A stretch of DNA of 8,581 nucleotides from Desulfobulbaceae bacterium (lineage in GTDB: Bacteria > Desulfobacterota > Desulfobulbia > Desulfobulbales > SURF-16): assembly GCA_021160685.1 (NCBI GenBank), contig JAGHCC010000305.1, positions 1-8,581 on the forward strand, in the 5' to 3' direction. Each line of letters opens with the position of its first letter. The stretch's first letter is position 1. Positions 6,084 to 8,581 of this stretch are shown one piece after another. A program made the position numbers and the translations under genes. Below the pieces are notes generated by a model. It ran no database searches and was not told the origin of the DNA. It saw only the letters and a list, made by a program, of their open reading frames with translations.

Positions 6084-8105
6084 ATGCGAACCACAATGAG
6101 CACGATTTATTCCGGTATCCTGAGTAATCTGAACAGCATAAATTCAGATATGAACAGGATCAACAGTCAGATCTCGTCTGGCCGGCAAATGTCAAAGATT
6201 TCCGACAATCCGGTCAATCTGGTCAGCGCCCTCAGTCTGCGCAGCAGCCTGGCCGAGATCGGGCAGTACCAGGACAACCTGTTGTATGGCGACTCCATGA
6301 TTACAGCGGCTGAAAGCTCCCTGACCCAGATCAAGGATCTGGCTATGCGGGCCAAAACGCTTGATCTGCAGATGATTAATGACGATAAAAACTTAGAAAA
6401 TCGGCAAAATGCAGCTGTAGAAATCCACCAAATGTACGAAGAGTCTATCATCCTGGCTAATACACAGATTAACGGCAAATATATTTTCGGCGGTTACCGG
6501 ACCACCGGTTACACGGATGTTGAACCTGCTCCCTTTGTCGAGGGTTTGATTGACGGTTACCGTTTGAATGGTAGCCCGGAAGCGTTTGACGCCATGTCGC
6601 CGCCGGAGTGGATTGTGGCGATTGAGGCCAGTCCGCCAGAGTTTGACCTGAAAATTAACGGCATCAATGTTCCTGTACCCACCGATGATGGCTACTCAAC
6701 CACATACGCTGATTCCTCGGCCGAGGCCATTGCCAATGCCATTAACTCCGTTGCCGACCAGACCGGCGTTACTGCCGGGTTCACACCGGTCTCCCTACAG
6801 GCCTCGGGAGCAGTGGAAACCGGGACCATGGACAGCGGCGATTTGATTATTAACGGTGTTGATATTTTCACCACTCCCACCAATGTCATTGCCTTGGATA
6901 CGGACAATGTCCTGATGGATGCCATTAATGCCAAGGAGGCACAGACCGGCATCATGGCCAGCCGTGACGCGAGTGGGGTGCTTATCTTGATCCCAACTCC
7001 CTTGGCCAGTTCGGAGAATCTGGGCAGCGGCAGAAATCTTCATGTCGAAACATCGGCCAATGGAGAACAGCTCAGCCATTTAAACGGAAGTGATCCGGTC
7101 GGAGCTGCAAGCAAGGTTTACAAGGGCAGTGTCCAGCTTCATTCCGACCGCTCTTTTATCCTGGAATCAACACCTTTTGGCGCCAATAATTATGAAGCAG
7201 GGTTGGAGGCTCTGGGGGTGGCAGGCGGCGTTATTTCCTCCGGCGAACTTGAAGATGTCAGCGGTGACGGCAGGATAGCCGTCCAGTACATACATCAAGA
7301 AGAGGGGAATGTCCGATATTGCGGAGACCGGGAAAATGATATTCAAATCAAGGTCGGCAAACGGAGCACCATTGATGTGACGAAAAACGGTCAGGATGCC
7401 ATCATGGATCTCGGTGTCTTTGACGCTTTTAACCATCTGGAAGATGCGTTAACGGGTATTAATTTCAGGACAGTGACCGGCATTCATCAGGCGGCAGATC
7501 TTAATGCTACCCTGGACAGCGGAGCAACTGGGCTTGAGGTGGAAGACAGTGATTATCCGTTTGCCAGCGGCTCTCTGGAAATTACGGTAACCGATCATTC
7601 CTACTCTCCTCCAAGGCCTGTGAGCATGGAAATACCTATTGATATAACCGAGGATACATTGAACTCGGTAGCCACAAAAATAAACGGTGTTCCTGGCCTT
7701 ATGGCCTCTTGGGACGACACTGGATATCTGCAAATCAATACCACGGATGAGGAACGCTACACCTTTTCCATGACTGATAAATATAGTAATTTCCTCAGAA
7801 CAACCGGCACGGACTTTGGTCAAATACAGCACCAGGCCCTTGATCAGTCTCTTACCGAACTCGATGAACTTCTGGACTCTCTGACCACACAGATTACAGA
7901 TTTTGGCGCCCGGGCGAATCGTCTTCAGGTGCAAAGCAGGATTTATGAAAATCTTGAACTGTCCACTGCGGAAAATCTTTCTGAAAAACAGGATACCGAC
8001 ATGATTGAGGCCTTGATGCAGCTGAAGGCCAAAGAGGTGGCTTATCAGGCTGCTCTGTCGGCGGCTGCCAAGACCATGCAGATCAGTCTGGTTGATTATC
8101 TGTAA
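6084..8105 (+). CDS. flgL: FlgL, hook-filament junction protein 2 (long form)
   Basis: Axial protein forming the second junction layer, on which the flagellin filament starts. The N-terminal domain is flagellin-like: MSTIYSGILSNLNSINSDM, then INSQISSGRQMSKISDNP (about 25-42) and the coiled region up to NTQINGKYIFGGYRT near residue 130-140. The C-terminal domain (about 590-673) has LDELLDSLTTQITDFGARAN and ends EVAYQAALSAAAKTMQISL. At 673 aa it is about twice the E. coli length (317). The added middle has three similar stretches: FDLKINGINVPVP from 187, GDLIINGVDIF from 253, and SLEITVTDHSY with TLNSVATKINGVPG from about 498. All look like flagellin 'IN' modules. ATG 6084 is preferred over ATG 6096 because AAGGA lies 7 nt upstream of it. 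The frame is uninterrupted to TAA. Confidence 0.96.
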   Translation: MRTTMSTIYSGILSNLNSINSDMNRINSQISSGRQMSKISDNPVNLVSALSLRSSLAEIGQYQDNLLYGDSMITAAESSLTQIKDLAMRAKTLDLQMINDDKNLENRQNAAVEIHQMYEESIILANTQINGKYIFGGYRTTGYTDVEPAPFVEGLIDGYRLNGSPEAFDAMSPPEWIVAIEASPPEFDLKINGINVPVPTDDGYSTTYADSSAEAIANAINSVADQTGVTAGFTPVSLQASGAVETGTMDSGDLIINGVDIFTTPTNVIALDTDNVLMDAINAKEAQTGIMASRDASGVLILIPTPLASSENLGSGRNLHVETSANGEQLSHLNGSDPVGAASKVYKGSVQLHSDRSFILESTPFGANNYEAGLEALGVAGGVISSGELEDVSGDGRIAVQYIHQEEGNVRYCGDRENDIQIKVGKRSTIDVTKNGQDAIMDLGVFDAFNHLEDALTGINFRTVTGIHQAADLNATLDSGATGLEVEDSDYPFASGSLEITVTDHSYSPPRPVSMEIPIDITEDTLNSVATKINGVPGLMASWDDTGYLQINTTDEERYTFSMTDKYSNFLRTTGTDFGQIQHQALDQSLTELDELLDSLTTQITDFGARANRLQVQSRIYENLELSTAENLSEKQDTDMIEALMQLKAKEVAYQAALSAAAKTMQISLVDYL

Positions 8106-8113
8106 GGGAGAAA

Positions 8114-8190
8114 TCAGAATACAGGAGCCAGGAGCCAGGAGTCAGGAGACAGAAGTCAGGAGACAGGAGACAGGAGTCAGGAGTCAGAAT
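8114..8190 (+). repeat. Heptanucleotide tandem array, 11 units of NCAGRAN
   Basis: Eleven head-to-tail 7-bp units start 9 nt after the flgL stop. The units are TCAGAAT, ACAGGAG, CCAGGAG, CCAGGAG, TCAGGAG, ACAGAAG, TCAGGAG, ACAGGAG, ACAGGAG, TCAGGAG and TCAGAAT. The first base varies freely while CAGGAG is kept, and the same TCAGAAT unit caps both ends. Eight units contain AGGAG, which resembles a ribosome-binding site and holds the GGA core bound by CsrA. No open frame explains the array. Heptamer arrays of this kind often recur at other sites in a genome, which cannot be tested here. Confidence 0.9.
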
Positions 8191-8219
8191 AGAATGTCAT
8201 GAATTTGTGGACATATCCG

Positions 8220-8260
8220 AAAAAGTCCCCCTTAGAAAAAGGGGGATTTAGGGGGATTTT
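8220..8260. repeat. C/G-tract hairpin element, possible terminator
   Basis: A CCCCC tract (8227-8231) is followed by two near-identical 10-bp units, GGGGGATTTA (8241-8250) and GGGGGATTTT (8251-8260). The C tract can pair with either G tract: CCCCCTT with AAGGGGG gives a 7-bp stem with a 5-nt loop, and the outer choice gives AAAA-(G)-TCCCCCT with AGGGGGA-TTTT, with one bulged G. The outer form ends in ATTTT and could act as a rho-independent terminator on the plus strand. I recall similar C/G-tract elements as dispersed intergenic repeats in many environmental bacteria; this is from memory and unverified. Confidence 0.6.
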
Positions 8261-8283
8261 AAGCTTACGTTAACGGCATTGAC

Positions 8284-8304
8284 CCAGAAATCAGAAGACA
8301 GATA
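8284..8304 (+). repeat. Three degenerate heptamer units, second block
   Basis: CCAGAAA, TCAGAAG and ACAGATA continue the NCAGRAN pattern of the array at 8114-8190, but 93 bp further on, past the C/G-tract hairpin. They look like decayed remnants of the same array, as if the intervening segment had been inserted or the middle had drifted. Confidence 0.55.
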
Positions 8305-8310
8305 ATCCAA

Positions 8311-8326
8311 TCGCCAGGGAGGGCGG
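8311..8326 (+). promoter_or_regulatory. csrA RBS hairpin with AGGGAG hexaloop, likely CsrA site
   Basis: CGCC (8312-8315) pairs with GGCG (8322-8325), with a possible T-G closing pair outside. This leaves exactly AGGGAG (8316-8321) as a six-base loop. The loop contains the CsrA core pattern ANGGA (AGGGA) and is also the ribosome-binding site of csrA, 8 nt before ATG 8330. A short stem showing GGA in a hexaloop over a ribosome-binding site is the classic CsrA target form. This suggests CsrA represses its own translation; the structure is seen, the function inferred. Confidence 0.6.
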
Positions 8327-8329
8327 CTG

Positions 8330-8581
8330 ATGTTAATTCTTGCCAGGAAGGCGGACGAAGCTATCGTCATAGCAGATAATATCACCATCAGGGTACTTGA
8401 AATAAAAGGGGGACAGGTCAAGCTCGGGGTTGATGCTCCGGATCATATTGCTGTCCACCGTGAAGAAATTTATCTCCGCATTCTGGATGAAAATAGAAAA
8501 GCGGCCATGGAGGCTCCGTCCGATCTCTCAGCGCTGGCCGATGTTTTCAGGGATGCAAGTTTAAGAAAATCTCATAACAAC
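8330..8581 (+). CDS. csrA: CsrA, RNA-binding translational regulator (3' end missing)
   Basis: Small homodimeric protein that binds GGA motifs in mRNA leaders and usually blocks translation. In many bacteria it controls flagellar genes, often opposed by FliW, whose gene could lie just downstream. The frame runs 84 codons from ATG to the window edge with no stop. Residues align without gaps to the E. coli protein: MLILARK at 1-7, VKLGVDAP at 30-37 and VHREEIY at 42-48. The RNA-contacting L4, R6 and R44 are kept. Three usually conserved positions differ: T5 is Ala, G9 is Asp (ADEAI instead of VGE-type) and G15 is Ala. The protein already exceeds the 61 aa of E. coli CsrA, with a tail from residue 58 of at least 27 residues. 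AGGGAGG supports the start. Confidence 0.95.
   Translation, partial: MLILARKADEAIVIADNITIRVLEIKGGQVKLGVDAPDHIAVHREEIYLRILDENRKAAMEAPSDLSALADVFRDASLRKSHNN

Noticed and set aside
8114..8190. CRISPR-like array
   Set aside because: Units are 7 bp with no spacers; this is a simple tandem heptamer repeat.
8194..8214. Small inverted repeat ATGTC...GACAT before the C/G-tract element
   Set aside because: Only 5 bp with an 11-nt loop; too weak to call.

Overview
This window is one all-plus-strand segment of a flagellar gene cluster. The order is flgA (3' part only), flgH, flgI, flgJ, flgN, flgK, flgL and csrA (5' part only, running off the right edge). The outer-membrane L-ring lipoprotein FlgH and the periplasmic P-ring protein FlgI mark a diderm (Gram-negative) bacterium. 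FlgJ has only the rod-binding domain, FlgK and FlgL are long, and csrA directly follows flgL. Together these suggest Desulfobacterota (the former Deltaproteobacteria); this placement is an inference from gene order and protein style, not a species call.

Layout: positions 1-1262 hold the P-ring chaperone FlgA and the L-ring FlgH. Positions 1263-1463 are a 200-nt spacer with a long hairpin, an AT-rich stretch and a good sigma-54 (-24/-12) promoter candidate just ahead of flgI. From 1464 to 5916, flgI-flgJ-flgN-flgK are packed with 0-2 nt gaps and look like one translationally coupled unit (P-ring, rod-binding protein, export chaperone, hook-filament junction protein 1). Positions 5917-6083 are a 167-nt leader before flgL with several mutually exclusive pairings, one of which buries the flgL ribosome-binding site. 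flgL (6084-8105) encodes a long junction protein 2. Positions 8106-8329 hold a heptanucleotide repeat array, a C/G-tract hairpin element and a compact hairpin that presents the csrA ribosome-binding site in a six-base loop. csrA starts at 8330.

How the genes fit together: FlgA, FlgH and FlgI build the P and L rings around the rod. FlgJ helps the rod through the periplasm. FlgN keeps FlgK and FlgL soluble for export. FlgK and FlgL join the hook to the filament. CsrA is an RNA-binding translational regulator that often controls late flagellar genes. The most interesting material is non-coding: the two spacers flanking flgL look like post-transcriptional control sites rich in GGA motifs, placed next to the gene for a GGA-binding regulator. 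No mobile element, CRISPR array, tRNA or rRNA was seen.
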